Below are positions 1-8,611 of a stretch of DNA of 64,000 bases, piece after piece. The stretch lies in the NCBI RefSeq assembly GCF_003097535.1, contig NZ_CP029187.1, positions 2,790,001-2,854,000 of the forward strand, in the 5' to 3' direction. Below the pieces are notes generated by a model, which saw nothing but the letters and a program-made list of their open reading frames with translations, had not been told where the DNA came from and did not search any database. The position numbers were made by a program, and so were the translations under genes. Source of the stretch: Flavobacterium pallidum. GTDB lineage: Bacteria > Bacteroidota > Bacteroidia > Flavobacteriales > Flavobacteriaceae. Within the stretch, counting starts at the first letter, position 1. Each line of letters starts with the position of its first letter.

Positions 1-1115
1 ATGTGCTGCCAGTTTACCGGATCACTCCACAACCCAAAACGCGCTGCATTATTACCCAGGTCGATTACGGTAAATTCATCTTTATTATGCAATTTGCGCG
101 ACCCGCGCCCAATCATCTGGAAATATAACGTCAGCGATTTCGTGGCACGGTTTAGAATAATCGACTCCACCGTCGGTTCATCAAAACCGGTAGTCAGGAT
201 TCCCACCGAGGTTAAAATCGCATCCGGCGTTTCATTAAACCATTTCAAAATATCTTTACGTTCCTCGGCGCTGCTCGTATTGTCAAGGTGCCTGATTCCG
301 AAACCGGCATTGCGGAACGTTTCATAGACATACAATGAAGTGTGGATCCCATTGTTGAAGATGAGCGTTTTCTTGCCCAGGGATTTTTCGGTATAAGCAT
401 GCAAAAGTTTCTCCTGCATCACCATATTCGAATACAGTTCATCCGAAGATTTCACGGTATAATCACCATTAATCCCGACTTTGAGTGAAGTCAGCCCAAC
501 ATCATAGGTATAGGTGGTCGCTTTAGCCAGAAAACCTTTTTCAATCAATGACGAAATCGTATCGCCCACAATCAGCTCGTCATAATTCTCATTCATCGGC
601 AGCCTGATATTCGAGCTCAAAGGCGTGGCGGTCACACCCAGGATAAACGATTTTTTAAACGAGCTCAGCAATTTCCGGAACGAATTGTAATGCGCTTCAT
701 CGATAATCACCAGCCCCACATTGTCAATGTGCAGCAGCTCGTCGTTAAGGCGGTTTTTCAGTGTTTCCACCATCGCCACAAAGCACGAATACTCGCCCTG
801 GTCTGGCAATTCCTTGATTTTGCTGTTGATGACTTTATTCTTCACCCCGAAACCGTTCAGCATTTTGGAAGTCTGCCTGCAAAGTTCAATCCGGTGTGTG
901 AGCACCACCACTTTCTTATCGTGCTGGGCAAGGTAACGCCTTACGATTTCAGAAAAAATCACCGTTTTCCCGCCGCCCGTGGGCAATTGGTATAGCAAAT
1001 GATAGTCCGGCGGGGTATTGTCCATACGGTCAAAAATGAGGTCAATATCGCCTTTTTGGTAGCCGTACAGCTCCTTTTTCTCAGTAATTTCGTAACCGGT
1101 TTCGTTGTGTTTCAT
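1..1115 (-). CDS. DEAD/DEAH-box superfamily 2 helicase (C-terminus beyond window)
   Basis: The reading frame starts at an ATG whose complement lies at 1113-1115, preceded by AAGGA, and stays open to the left edge, so 371 residues are visible and the C-terminus is missing. Motif I is TGGGKT with Lys50, motif II is DEAH at 139-142, motif III is TAT at 162-164, and motif VI is QMIGRGSR at about 333-340. This is a complete SF2 ATPase core of the type that begins with a Q-motif-like YQ near residue 20. Such proteins act as nucleic-acid-dependent ATPases; the substrate depends on the unseen C-terminal part. The neighbour endonuclease V is divergently placed and need not be related. Nothing nearby suggests a restriction or phage-defence locus. 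Confidence 0.88.
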   Translation of the reverse strand, partial: MKHNETGYEITEKKELYGYQKGDIDLIFDRMDNTPPDYHLLYQLPTGGGKTVIFSEIVRRYLAQHDKKVVVLTHRIELCRQTSKMLNGFGVKNKVINSKIKELPDQGEYSCFVAMVETLKNRLNDELLHIDNVGLVIIDEAHYNSFRKLLSSFKKSFILGVTATPLSSNIRLPMNENYDELIVGDTISSLIEKGFLAKATTYTYDVGLTSLKVGINGDYTVKSSDELYSNMVMQEKLLHAYTEKSLGKKTLIFNNGIHTSLYVYETFRNAGFGIRHLDNTSSAEERKDILKWFNETPDAILTSVGILTTGFDEPTVESIILNRATKSLTLYFQMIGRGSRKLHNKDEFTVIDLGNNAARFGLWSDPVNWQH

Positions 1116-1240
1116 AGTTTCCTTAACGGAAATTTTTTCAATTTTTGCAAAAGTACACCTAAAAACAGGTTTATCGGCAATCTTAAAAGTTAATTTAATT
1201 TTTTATTACCAATCGCCACTGATTACTGCCAACTTTTTTA

Positions 1241-1322
1241 TGGCGCCCCCTGCGGACCGGGCTATCCGCTTCAATATGCCTTTGCTGCGCACTGTCAGGA
1301 TTTCCGCTGATATCCCTGGCGC
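1241..1322. repeat. GC-rich intergenic repeat-like element A
   Basis: A GC-rich block in an otherwise AT-rich gap between the helicase and endonuclease V genes, bracketed by GGCGCC at the left and GGCGC at the right. It contains the phrases GGGCTATCCGC and GGATTTCCGCTGATATCC. The second half resembles element B at 6934-7061 (GGAT, then CCGCT, then ATC, then GGCGC), in the same order. I infer a member of a dispersed flavobacterial intergenic repeat family; no coding potential is seen. Confidence 0.5.
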
Positions 1323-1373
1323 GGTGGCGGGTTCGCTTGAAATTTATTTTTCCAAAATGAAATCCGTAACTTT

Positions 1374-2099
1374 ATGATAAAACGCTCCATGCTCACCTAC
1401 GACCATTTTTCCATTACAGATGCCACGAAACTCCAACTCGAAATGCAGCAGCATATCAACCTAAAACCTTTGGAGAAACCAATCCATACCATCGGTGGTG
1501 CGGATATTTCATTTAATAAAAACAGTACAACGGTTTATGCGGGCATTGTCATCCTAGATTACCCTGCAATGACACTCCGCTCCTACTCGCTCATTGTCGC
1601 AGAAACGACTTTTCCGTATCAATCCGGTTACCTCGCTTTTCGTGAAGTTCCCGCATTGCTGCAAGCCTGGCAACAATCAGATGAAAAACCAGATCTAATG
1701 ATTCTTGATGGCCAGGGTATCACGCATCCCAGGAAAATGGGCATTGCGACGCATTTCGGCCAATTGGCAAACATTCCTGCAATCGGGTGTGCGAAAAGCA
1801 TGCTGTTTGGGAAATTCGATGCATTAGGCCAGGAGAAATTCAGCAGTGAACCCATTTATGGCAAAGGTGAATTGCTAGGCTATGCGTTACGTACGAAAGC
1901 CAAAGTACAACCTGTATATATTTCTCCCGGGCATTTGGTCACGGGCGAACAAAGCCTGGACATCATGAAAAGCTGCATCGGGAAATACCGTATTCCTGAA
2001 CCTACGCGTTTGGCACATGAAAAAGTAAATGAATTCAGGGTTGGAAAACTTAAGTCAGGGTTTCACGTTGCGCCGCCGCTGCCTCCTACCTTATTTTAA
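1374..2099 (+). CDS. nfi: Endonuclease V (deoxyinosine 3'-endonuclease)
   Basis: This protein nicks DNA at the second phosphodiester bond 3' of deoxyinosine and so starts repair of deaminated adenine. The family signatures are all present: catalytic Asp44 in GADIS, the wedge PYxxGYLAFRE at 81-91 with Glu91, and LDGQGxxHPRxxGxAxHxG from about 111 with Asp112 and His118. The length of 241 residues is close to the usual 220-240. The start is uncertain: TAACTTTA at 1364-1371 resembles a Bacteroidetes -7 element, and if it is used the second Met (1389) is the better start. The gene stands alone, divergent from the helicase. Confidence 0.93.
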   Translation: MIKRSMLTYDHFSITDATKLQLEMQQHINLKPLEKPIHTIGGADISFNKNSTTVYAGIVILDYPAMTLRSYSLIVAETTFPYQSGYLAFREVPALLQAWQQSDEKPDLMILDGQGITHPRKMGIATHFGQLANIPAIGCAKSMLFGKFDALGQEKFSSEPIYGKGELLGYALRTKAKVQPVYISPGHLVTGEQSLDIMKSCIGKYRIPEPTRLAHEKVNEFRVGKLKSGFHVAPPLPPTLF

Positions 2100-2141
2100 T
2101 TGTGTAATGGGAAATCGCAATACCTGCAGGGCCGCTTTTTT

Positions 2142-2666
2142 TTAATTGTCCATAAACTCCAATGCCTCACCCAACCGCTGTATTTCATAACGGTTTTCCC
2201 ATCTCTGCCTGTTCGCTTCCGCAGCAACTGACAGCAATCGTTCCCTGAAATCGGGCAAAATACCGTTTGCAATCACATATTTCACTGCCTGTTCGTACGC
2301 GGTTTGGATGCTTTTATAAAATGACGCGTATTTCATTTCCCGTTTCGCTGAATATTTCTGCGCTGTTTCAATCGTAAACAGCATCACATCTGCAACAGCA
2401 AAAGCGTCGACGCCAAGGTTCAGGAAATGCTTGATGTATTTTTGCGCTACAGAACGCCGAAGTTTGGCACGTTTTGATTTTACCGGAAAATATTCATTCG
2501 CAATTTTGGCTTTTGCCGCAGCGGTCAGCTTTTCCTCATTTGGGTTGAAGACAAAATCGTAATACGTTTTTACTTCAGGGAATTTTTCGTAAAGCGTTGT
2601 AAACTGTGCTTCAAGCTGTTCTTTTGTCAGGCTGTTCAGGTATTTCTTAAGGTCGCGTTTGCTCAT
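2142..2666 (-). CDS. DUF6155 family protein
   Basis: A 174-residue, highly basic, mostly helical protein without signal peptide or membrane segment. The frame is open for 24 more residues upstream, but the start MSKRDLKKYL at 2666 fits the family, whose members begin at this point, as far as I recall. No catalytic motif is visible and I know no function. It points away from the DUF3817/MscS pair; the region between them (2667-2765) probably carries both promoters. Confidence 0.75.
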   Translation of the reverse strand: MSKRDLKKYLNSLTKEQLEAQFTTLYEKFPEVKTYYDFVFNPNEEKLTAAAKAKIANEYFPVKSKRAKLRRSVAQKYIKHFLNLGVDAFAVADVMLFTIETAQKYSAKREMKYASFYKSIQTAYEQAVKYVIANGILPDFRERLLSVAAEANRQRWENRYEIQRLGEALEFMDN

Positions 2667-2720
2667 GGTCTTATGTTGAAACTTAAACGGATTTGTCTTT
2701 ATTAATGTAAGTTTAATACT

Positions 2721-2728
2721 TAATTTTG
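2721..2728 (+). promoter_or_regulatory. Bacteroidetes -7 element for the DUF3817/MscS pair
   Basis: TAATTTTG matches the TAnnTTTG consensus of the Bacteroidetes primary sigma factor and lies 37 bases before the DUF3817 start. The only TTTG upstream (2692-2695) is 25 bases away, longer than usual, so only the -7 element is supported. Confidence 0.45.
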
Positions 2729-2765
2729 CGTTGGCCAATGGCCTTCAATCTAAATATACAAATTA

Positions 2766-3041
2766 ATGCTTAAATTATTCAAAGCCATCGCAATTCTCGA
2801 AGGGATTTCATACCTCGCCCTGTTTGGCAACATGCTTTTCATCAAACACAACAACCCTGAATTGTACCACACCTTGCTATTCCCGATCGGGATGGCGCAT
2901 GGCGTGTTGTTCATTTCATACATCATCCTGGCCATCATGCTGAAATTCGAGCTGGAATGGCCTGCAAAAAAGTTTGCCATTATCGGTGTGGCTTCCGTAT
3001 TGCCTTTCGGGACCTTTTACGTAGAAAAAAAATACCTGTAG
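2766..3041 (+). CDS. DUF3817 family small membrane protein
   Basis: A 91-residue integral membrane protein with three hydrophobic segments (about residues 3-24, 36-60 and 70-85). The pattern FKxIAxxEGxSYLxL near the N-terminus followed by a conserved HG in the second segment is typical of the DUF3817 family. Its biochemical role is unknown. The stop codon is immediately followed by the ATG of the mechanosensitive channel gene, with no spacer, so the two are almost certainly translated from one message. Confidence 0.82.
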   Translation: MLKLFKAIAILEGISYLALFGNMLFIKHNNPELYHTLLFPIGMAHGVLFISYIILAIMLKFELEWPAKKFAIIGVASVLPFGTFYVEKKYL

Positions 3042-4298
3042 ATGATGCATAAAGTCATGGAGAACATCTTCGGCTGGTCGTTTAAACTGTTGAAATCCTG
3101 GCATGTCAACGAGACATTTGCTTCGTATTTCAGCCTGTTTTTCGATCTCGTGCTGCTGTATTTCCTGGCTTATGGAATTTATTTCGGATTCCGTTTCATT
3201 CTGGTCCGGCTTATGATCATTGTCGCAAGGCGCACCAAAACACGCTTTGACGATTTACTCGTAACAAATAAAACTGCGAAATACATCGCTTATCTGATTC
3301 CGCTGCTGTTTGTTTATAAATCGGTGCCAATCATTTTCCGGAATTTCGATTATTGGGAACCCATTTTCGGGAAACTCGTGAAAATGTACATCGTATTGCT
3401 TGTGCTGTGGATTATCCGGAGCATCTTCAATGCTTTGCGCGATTACCTGAAACTGATCCCGCGTTACAGTGACAAACCGATCGACAGTTATATACAGGTC
3501 ATTATGATCGTGCTGTGGACTTTTGGGATTACGGCCATTTTCCTGTCGCTTTTTAATTTGTCATTTAAGACATTACTGGGGACTTTCGGGGCAATTTCAG
3601 CCATTGTGATCTTGATTTTCCGTGATACCATTCTCGGTTTTGTGGCCAGCATCCAGGTTTCAGTAAATGATATGGTGCGCATCGGCGACTGGATTACCAT
3701 GGATAAATTCGGTGCCGACGGCGACGTGATCGAAATCAACCTTGCTACTGTAAAAGTGCGCAACTTCGACAATACGACCACCACGATACCAACATACAGC
3801 CTGATTTCAGATTCCTTCCGAAACTGGCGCGGCATGCTAGGCTCAGATGGACGGCGCATCAAGCGGCATATCCTGATAAAACCTTCGAGCATCCGCTTTT
3901 TGAAGCCTGAAGAACTTTTCGAATTAAAGAAAATTCAGCTTGTTTCCTCGTATATCGACCAACGCCAGAGTGACATCAATAAATACAATGCCAATCGGAA
4001 TATTGATAAATCATTGCTGATTAACGGACGGAACATGACCAATTTCGGGCTGTTCCGAAAGTATATTACGCAGTATTTGCAAAATTATCCGGGACTCAAC
4101 AAAGACATGCTTTTGCTGTGCCGTCAACTGCAACCCACGCCACATGGCATTCCGCTGGAAATTTACACGTTTTCCAGTGACAAGCGCTTTGAGAATTATG
4201 AATACATCATGGCCGATATTTTTGATCATATTTTTGCTTCGGTTGGGTATTTCGGGTTGGAAATCTATGAAATGCATGCGGATGCAATCGACAATTAA
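3042..4298 (+). CDS. MscS-family mechanosensitive ion channel (YbdG-like)
   Basis: A 418-residue inner membrane channel predicted to open under membrane tension and release solutes on osmotic downshock. Five hydrophobic segments span roughly residues 25-57, 78-100, 105-130, 145-170 and 175-205. The last, rich in Gly and Ala (TFGAISAIVILIFRDTILGF), is the pore-lining helix and is followed by the MscS beta domain with RIGDWI and the conserved FDNTTTTIPTY stretch. An extended cytoplasmic C-terminus of about 150 residues makes it more like E. coli YbdG than MscS itself. Three closely spaced ATG codons (3042, 3045, 3057) leave the exact start open. Confidence 0.88.
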   Translation: MMHKVMENIFGWSFKLLKSWHVNETFASYFSLFFDLVLLYFLAYGIYFGFRFILVRLMIIVARRTKTRFDDLLVTNKTAKYIAYLIPLLFVYKSVPIIFRNFDYWEPIFGKLVKMYIVLLVLWIIRSIFNALRDYLKLIPRYSDKPIDSYIQVIMIVLWTFGITAIFLSLFNLSFKTLLGTFGAISAIVILIFRDTILGFVASIQVSVNDMVRIGDWITMDKFGADGDVIEINLATVKVRNFDNTTTTIPTYSLISDSFRNWRGMLGSDGRRIKRHILIKPSSIRFLKPEELFELKKIQLVSSYIDQRQSDINKYNANRNIDKSLLINGRNMTNFGLFRKYITQYLQNYPGLNKDMLLLCRQLQPTPHGIPLEIYTFSSDKRFENYEYIMADIFDHIFASVGYFGLEIYEMHADAIDN

Positions 4299-4406
4299 AA
4301 GCAACTTATTTGCCTTTTGTCAATCTTAATACCGATGCATCACGTAATTATCTCATAATCCGGCTTTGAACTTTTGCCGTAAAAGAATTCCTGGCTATTT
4401 TTTTAA

Positions 4407-4414
4407 TACATTTG
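4407..4414 (+). promoter_or_regulatory. Bacteroidetes -7 element before the secreted metalloprotease
   Basis: TACATTTG fits the TAnnTTTG consensus and lies 11 bases before the first ATG, which would give a very short leader. No TTG lies at the normal distance; the nearest, at 4374-4376, is 30 bases upstream. Confidence 0.45.
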
Positions 4415-4425
4415 ACACGTAAATC

Positions 4426-6600
4426 ATGGATATGAAAAAAACAATACTTCTGCTTTTGATGGGCTTTTCTGTTTTTTCCCAAACCGGAAAAGTCGCTGAA
4501 GATATACTGAAACTGCAAAAAGAACACGTCGTATTTGCACATTACGCTCCATTTTCGATAAATCCAAATCCTGCTTCGGCTGAGTTTACCAAAACAGTAG
4601 ATAACGCTACAATAGCAACTTTGGATGCCTCAGTGACCATGCAGATCATGGCTGAAAACAAGGAATATATTGAGCTTGATGTTCCTTATAATAATACCGT
4701 AATTACAATATCCTTATACAAAACGGATGTATTTGCAGAAGGTTTCGAATTGCGCACGAGCGATGCGCCTGATGCAAAAAAGACTATTGAAAAAGGGCAT
4801 TTTTACCGAGGCATCATCAAAGGCGATGTGCATTCCCTGGTATCTTTTAACTTTTTCAAGGACCAGATGAATGGTATTATTTCAGGGCATCAATTCCGGA
4901 ATATCGTAGTGAATAAGCTCAATATCAAAGGCAATACCACAGATTACATTGTCTATTCGGATGCCAAATTAAAACTTGACAACTCCTTTAAATGTGCCGT
5001 AACGGAAAAGGATTTAAAGGAAATTCCTGCGAATACACAAAATAGGAATACGCTCTCAAACCGTTGTGTGACCGTTTATTTTGAAATCGACTACGACATG
5101 TATCTTGCCAATGGAAGCGATGTTGTACAAACCAACGTCTGGATGACTTCCGCATTCAATAATGTACAGACACTTTACAACAATGACGGCATCAGCGTTG
5201 CGATTAAATCCATTTATGTCTGGACCACGCCTGATCCTTACCTCGGTGATGCTTCCTGGCAATACCTGCAGCAATTTCATGCGCAACGACCGGTTTTTAA
5301 CGGAGATGTCGGACAGCTTGTAGGGATCGACAGCGGGCTTGGCGGTGTAGCTGCCGTAGTAGATGGTTTATGCTCTGGTAACAATTACAGTTATTCTGAT
5401 GTTTATTTTGATTTCAATACCGTCCCTGTAATGTCATGGACGATCGAAGTGATTACACATGAATTGGGCCATCTTTTGGGATCCCCGCATACACACGGCT
5501 GTTACTGGAATGGAGATGGTACTGCCATTGATGGTTGTGCCACAACTGCAAATCCGGCCTATGCGGAAGGCAATTGCCCCATCGGCGATGTCCCACTGCC
5601 TGAAGTTGGCGGGACGATTATGAGCTATTGCCATTTACTGGAAGGCGTCGGGATTAACTTTGCCAATGGTTTCGGGCCGCAGCCTGCTGCAAGGATCCTT
5701 CAGAATGTAAATGCTTCCACTTGTCTCAGCAGTAATTGCATCAATACATGTATTTCACAAATCAACAACCTGAATGTCACCAACGTCACCTATACATCAG
5801 CCGAGCTTACATGGACCGATGCGGACACGACGAATACGTCATGGGAAGTGTCAGTATCAACCTATCCTTACCAGCCCGTTACATGGATTCCTGTGGGCAC
5901 CAACGATTACATTGTCACAGGGCTTTCTCCGAACACCTCATACGATATCTGTGTGCGCAGCGCCTGTTCGGCAGGGCTTGAGGCGGTATCGAAATGCTAT
6001 TATTTAACTACTGCGGCCGATTTCTGTGCAGGACAGCCATTTGTAGATTCTGGCGGACTGGATCATAATTATTCCGATTATGAGGATTGGACCAGGACTG
6101 TTTTTCCTACAGACCCGAATGATAAGGTTAAAGTAACATTTAACAGCATTGCCATAGAAGACGGCTGGGATTACCTGTATATTTTTAACGGACCGAATAT
6201 AGAATCGGATATGTTGGCTGCCATTACCGGATTCGATGTCGTAGGCCCTTTTGAATCGACAGATGCGTCCGGAGCACTCACATTCCAGTTTGATGCCGAC
6301 ACCAATACAAATCTTGCAGGCTGGGATGGTGCTTTCAGTTGCCTTGATCTCGGAACTTCAGGAAATAGCCTGATCGATTATTCGTACTACCCGAACCCAA
6401 CGACCGGAATCCTCAATATCAAATCCAAAAATGAAATCCAGTCCATCGCTATTTACAGCCTCGACGGAAAACTCCTTGACCAGTTCAACGAAAAGCAATT
6501 TGATGCTAAGGTCGATTTGTCCTCCTACGCAACCGGAACATATGTCTGCTCACTGCAGTTCGAACAAACTTCCACCTCATTCAAAGTGGTCAGGAAATAA
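4426..6600 (+). CDS. Secreted reprolysin-like zinc metallopeptidase with FN3, CUB-like and T9SS sorting domains
   Basis: A 724-residue exported protease. A signal peptide (MKKTILLLLMGFSVFSQ after a second Met) is followed by a propeptide-like region. The metzincin site is HELGHLLGSPH with zinc ligands His345, His349 and His355 and catalytic Glu346; a Met-turn follows in GGTIMSY. After the catalytic domain come a fibronectin type III domain (about 440-525), a CUB-like domain (about 530-640) and a C-terminal type A sorting domain beginning YYPNPTTG. Known proteins of this build are carried across the outer membrane by T9SS and released or anchored. PorX, a T9SS regulator, is encoded 9 kb away. 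The substrate is unknown. Confidence 0.9.
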   Translation: MDMKKTILLLLMGFSVFSQTGKVAEDILKLQKEHVVFAHYAPFSINPNPASAEFTKTVDNATIATLDASVTMQIMAENKEYIELDVPYNNTVITISLYKTDVFAEGFELRTSDAPDAKKTIEKGHFYRGIIKGDVHSLVSFNFFKDQMNGIISGHQFRNIVVNKLNIKGNTTDYIVYSDAKLKLDNSFKCAVTEKDLKEIPANTQNRNTLSNRCVTVYFEIDYDMYLANGSDVVQTNVWMTSAFNNVQTLYNNDGISVAIKSIYVWTTPDPYLGDASWQYLQQFHAQRPVFNGDVGQLVGIDSGLGGVAAVVDGLCSGNNYSYSDVYFDFNTVPVMSWTIEVITHELGHLLGSPHTHGCYWNGDGTAIDGCATTANPAYAEGNCPIGDVPLPEVGGTIMSYCHLLEGVGINFANGFGPQPAARILQNVNASTCLSSNCINTCISQINNLNVTNVTYTSAELTWTDADTTNTSWEVSVSTYPYQPVTWIPVGTNDYIVTGLSPNTSYDICVRSACSAGLEAVSKCYYLTTAADFCAGQPFVDSGGLDHNYSDYEDWTRTVFPTDPNDKVKVTFNSIAIEDGWDYLYIFNGPNIESDMLAAITGFDVVGPFESTDASGALTFQFDADTNTNLAGWDGAFSCLDLGTSGNSLIDYSYYPNPTTGILNIKSKNEIQSIAIYSLDGKLLDQFNEKQFDAKVDLSSYATGTYVCSLQFEQTSTSFKVVRK

Positions 6601-6613
6601 TTAGATAAATCAC

Positions 6614-6643
6614 AAAAAAAGGTCCGCAATGCGGACCTTTTTT
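6614..6643. terminator. Bidirectional rho-independent terminator
   Basis: A perfect 7-bp stem GGTCCGC/GCGGACC with AAT loop (6621-6637), flanked by A7 on the left and T6 on the right, so it can stop transcription both from the protease gene and from the convergent 55-residue membrane protein gene. Confidence 0.9.
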
Positions 6644-6661
6644 ATTGAAACAACTTAAATA

Positions 6662-6829
6662 TTAAGCGCGTTCCAATCTCTTTGCGGCTCTTTTTTCCTT
6701 GAACATTTCGAACAACGCCCCTCCTACCCAGTACATTACGAAACTGATCAGGAACATCATCAGCCAAAAGCCGATCGTCAGGACTGTAAGGAATGCCAAA
6801 AAGCCTAAATACTGTTGAAATTCAAACAT
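6662..6829 (-). CDS. Small membrane protein, 55 residues, unknown function
   Basis: The ATG complement lies at 6827-6829 and the TAA complement at 6662-6664. The product begins MFEFQQYLGFLAF, has one long or two short hydrophobic segments (about residues 8-41) and ends in a strongly basic tail (KEKRAAKRLERA), giving an inside-positive topology for the C-terminus. It shares the strong bidirectional terminator with the upstream protease, which supports a real transcription unit. I do not recognise a named family. Short proteins of this type are commonly conserved in flavobacteria but are missed by length cut-offs. Confidence 0.68.
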   Translation of the reverse strand: MFEFQQYLGFLAFLTVLTIGFWLMMFLISFVMYWVGGALFEMFKEKRAAKRLERA

Positions 6830-6933
6830 GTTTTCCGGAATTTATGAATTCACGCCAAAGGTAAATGAATAATGTTTATCCGCCAATAAAACAATCCAAA
6901 TATTTTTTTAAAAGGGCTTTAATCGCTAAATTT

Positions 6934-7061
6934 GGCGCAGCTTTTTCAGGAGCTGTTTCCTGCTGTCCGCTGTATCTTTTTTAGCGGTAAATGGGCAAAC
7001 CTCCGAATGGCGTATTGGGAACCGCTAAAAAAGGATGCCGCTTCCATCAGGGCTACGGCGC
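6934..7061. repeat. GC-rich intergenic repeat-like element B with 12-bp inverted repeat
   Basis: The block carries a perfect 12-bp inverted repeat, TTTTTTAGCGGT at 6977-6988 and ACCGCTAAAAAA at 7021-7032, around a 32-base centre. Its flanks contain AGGAGCTGTTTCCTGCTGTCCGCT on one side (interrupted here only by the 20-base limit of reading) and GGATGCCGCTTCCATC then GGGCTACGGCGC on the other. The wording resembles element A and other intergenic repeats I recall from Flavobacterium. It lies between the small membrane protein and fumC. An open frame runs through it into fumC but has no sensible protein content. Confidence 0.55.
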
Positions 7062-7090
7062 TGACGAAACCGGAAACTTTGGCCACTGCT

Positions 7091-7104
7091 TTACAAATTT
7101 GTAA
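7091..7104. promoter_or_regulatory. 14-bp perfect palindrome next to the fumC start
   Basis: TTACAAATTTGTAA is fully self-complementary and ends 10 bases before the fumC ATG. It could be an operator for a dimeric regulator. A few palindromes of this length are expected by chance in 64 kb of AT-rich DNA, so only its position argues for it. Confidence 0.3.
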
Positions 7105-7114
7105 CTTATATAAA

Positions 7115-8512
7115 ATGGAATTCAGGATAGAAAAAGACACTATGGGCGAGGTAAAAGTACCCGCTGACAAATATTGGGGCGCCCAGACAGAGCGTTCAAG
7201 GAATAACTTTAAGATTGGCGCTTCGGCTTCGATGCCTCTGGAAATCGTACGCGGTTTTGCTTACCTGAAGAAAGCTGCTGCGTATGCGAACCACGATCTT
7301 GGCGTATTGTCAAAAGAAAAACGCGATGCCATCGGTCAGGTTTGCGACGAAATCCTGGAAGGAAAACTCGACGACGAATTCCCTTTGGTCATCTGGCAAA
7401 CCGGTTCAGGAACGCAAAGCAACATGAACGTAAACGAAGTGATTGCAAACCGCGCGCAGGTTTTGGCAGGATTCAAGATCGGCGAAGGCGAAGCGGTCGT
7501 AAAAGCAAACGACGACGTGAACAAGTCGCAATCGTCAAACGATACCTTCCCAACAGGAATGCACATCGCCGCTTACAAAGCAGCTGTTGAAATTACCATT
7601 CCGGGTGTAGAGAAACTGAAAAATACTTTAGACGCAAAAGCGGCAGCATACATGAACGTCGTTAAAATCGGACGTACGCACCTCATGGATGCCACACCCT
7701 TAACGTTAGGCCAGGAAATCTCAGGTTATGCGGCACAACTTGGCTACGGACTGAAGGCTTTAAAAAATACGCTTTCTCATTTATCTGAACTTGCCCTGGG
7801 CGGAACTGCAGTAGGAACCGGATTGAATACTCCGGAAGGATATGATGTGAAAGTGGCGCAATATATCGCTGAATTTACAGGGCATCCTTTCGTCACCGCA
7901 CCAAATAAATTTGAAGCATTGGCATCTCATGACGCCATTGTTGAAGCGCATGGTGCTTTAAAACAACTGGCTGTTTCGCTGAACAAGATTGCAAATGATG
8001 TACGCATGCTTGCTTCAGGCCCGCGTTCAGGCATCGGGGAAATCATAATCCCTGAAAACGAACCGGGTTCGTCCATCATGCCGGGTAAAGTAAACCCAAC
8101 GCAATGCGAAGCCCTGACTATGGTTTGCGCACAGGTTATGGGTAATGATGTTGCCATTTCAGTGGGTGGCATGCAGGGTCATTATGAACTGAATGTGTTC
8201 AAGCCGGTGATGGCTGCCAACTTCCTGCAATCGGCAAGGTTGCTGGGTGATGCGTGCGTATCATTCGACGAGCACTGTGCACAGGGAATTGAACCAAATT
8301 ATACAAGAATAAAGGAATTGGTCGACAATTCACTGATGCTGGTTACGGCATTAAACACCAAAATCGGATATTATAAAGCTGCTGAAATTGCACAGACAGC
8401 GCATAAAAACGGTACCACTTTAAAGGATGAAGCGGTGCGTTTGGGTTACGTTTCTGCGGAAGATTTTGATGCCTGGGTAAAACCGGAAGATATGGTGGGA
8501 AGCCTGAAATAA
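7115..8512 (+). CDS. fumC: Fumarate hydratase, class II
   Basis: Reversible hydration of fumarate to L-malate in the TCA cycle, by a soluble homotetramer without iron-sulfur cluster. The 465 residues match the usual length (E. coli FumC 467). Substrate contacts [18 protein letters not shown] (about 96-113) and SSNDTFPT (140-147) are present, the general base region [10 protein letters not shown] has His189, and the family signature [11 protein letters not shown] is at 318-328 with catalytic Ser319. The frame is open for 61 further codons upstream, but those lie in an intergenic repeat, and homology starts at [11 protein letters not shown]. The gene appears monocistronic and ends at a strong terminator. 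Confidence 0.96.
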   Translation: MEFRIEKDTMGEVKVPADKYWGAQTERSRNNFKIGASASMPLEIVRGFAYLKKAAAYANHDLGVLSKEKRDAIGQVCDEILEGKLDDEFPLVIWQTGSGTQSNMNVNEVIANRAQVLAGFKIGEGEAVVKANDDVNKSQSSNDTFPTGMHIAAYKAAVEITIPGVEKLKNTLDAKAAAYMNVVKIGRTHLMDATPLTLGQEISGYAAQLGYGLKALKNTLSHLSELALGGTAVGTGLNTPEGYDVKVAQYIAEFTGHPFVTAPNKFEALASHDAIVEAHGALKQLAVSLNKIANDVRMLASGPRSGIGEIIIPENEPGSSIMPGKVNPTQCEALTMVCAQVMGNDVAISVGGMQGHYELNVFKPVMAANFLQSARLLGDACVSFDEHCAQGIEPNYTRIKELVDNSLMLVTALNTKIGYYKAAEIAQTAHKNGTTLKDEAVRLGYVSAEDFDAWVKPEDMVGSLK

Positions 8513-8545
8513 TTTACAACCTAGATTAAAACCGGCAGTTTAAAA

Positions 8546-8579
8546 ATAAAAAATCCGTTGCGATGGCAGCGGATTTTTA
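8546..8579. terminator. Bidirectional rho-independent terminator
   Basis: AATCCGTTGC, loop GATG, GCAGCGGATT (8552-8575) forms a 10-bp stem with one G-U pair, with an A-rich run before it and T5 after it. It serves fumC and the convergent lipoprotein gene. Confidence 0.88.
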
Positions 8580-8611
8580 TGTTTAACTATAGTGATACTA
8601 TCTATACAATC

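Noticed and set aside
6932..7114. Extension of the fumC frame upstream to 6932
   Set aside because: The extra 61 codons translate a GC-rich intergenic repeat with no similarity to fumarases, and E. coli FumC length is matched from 7115.
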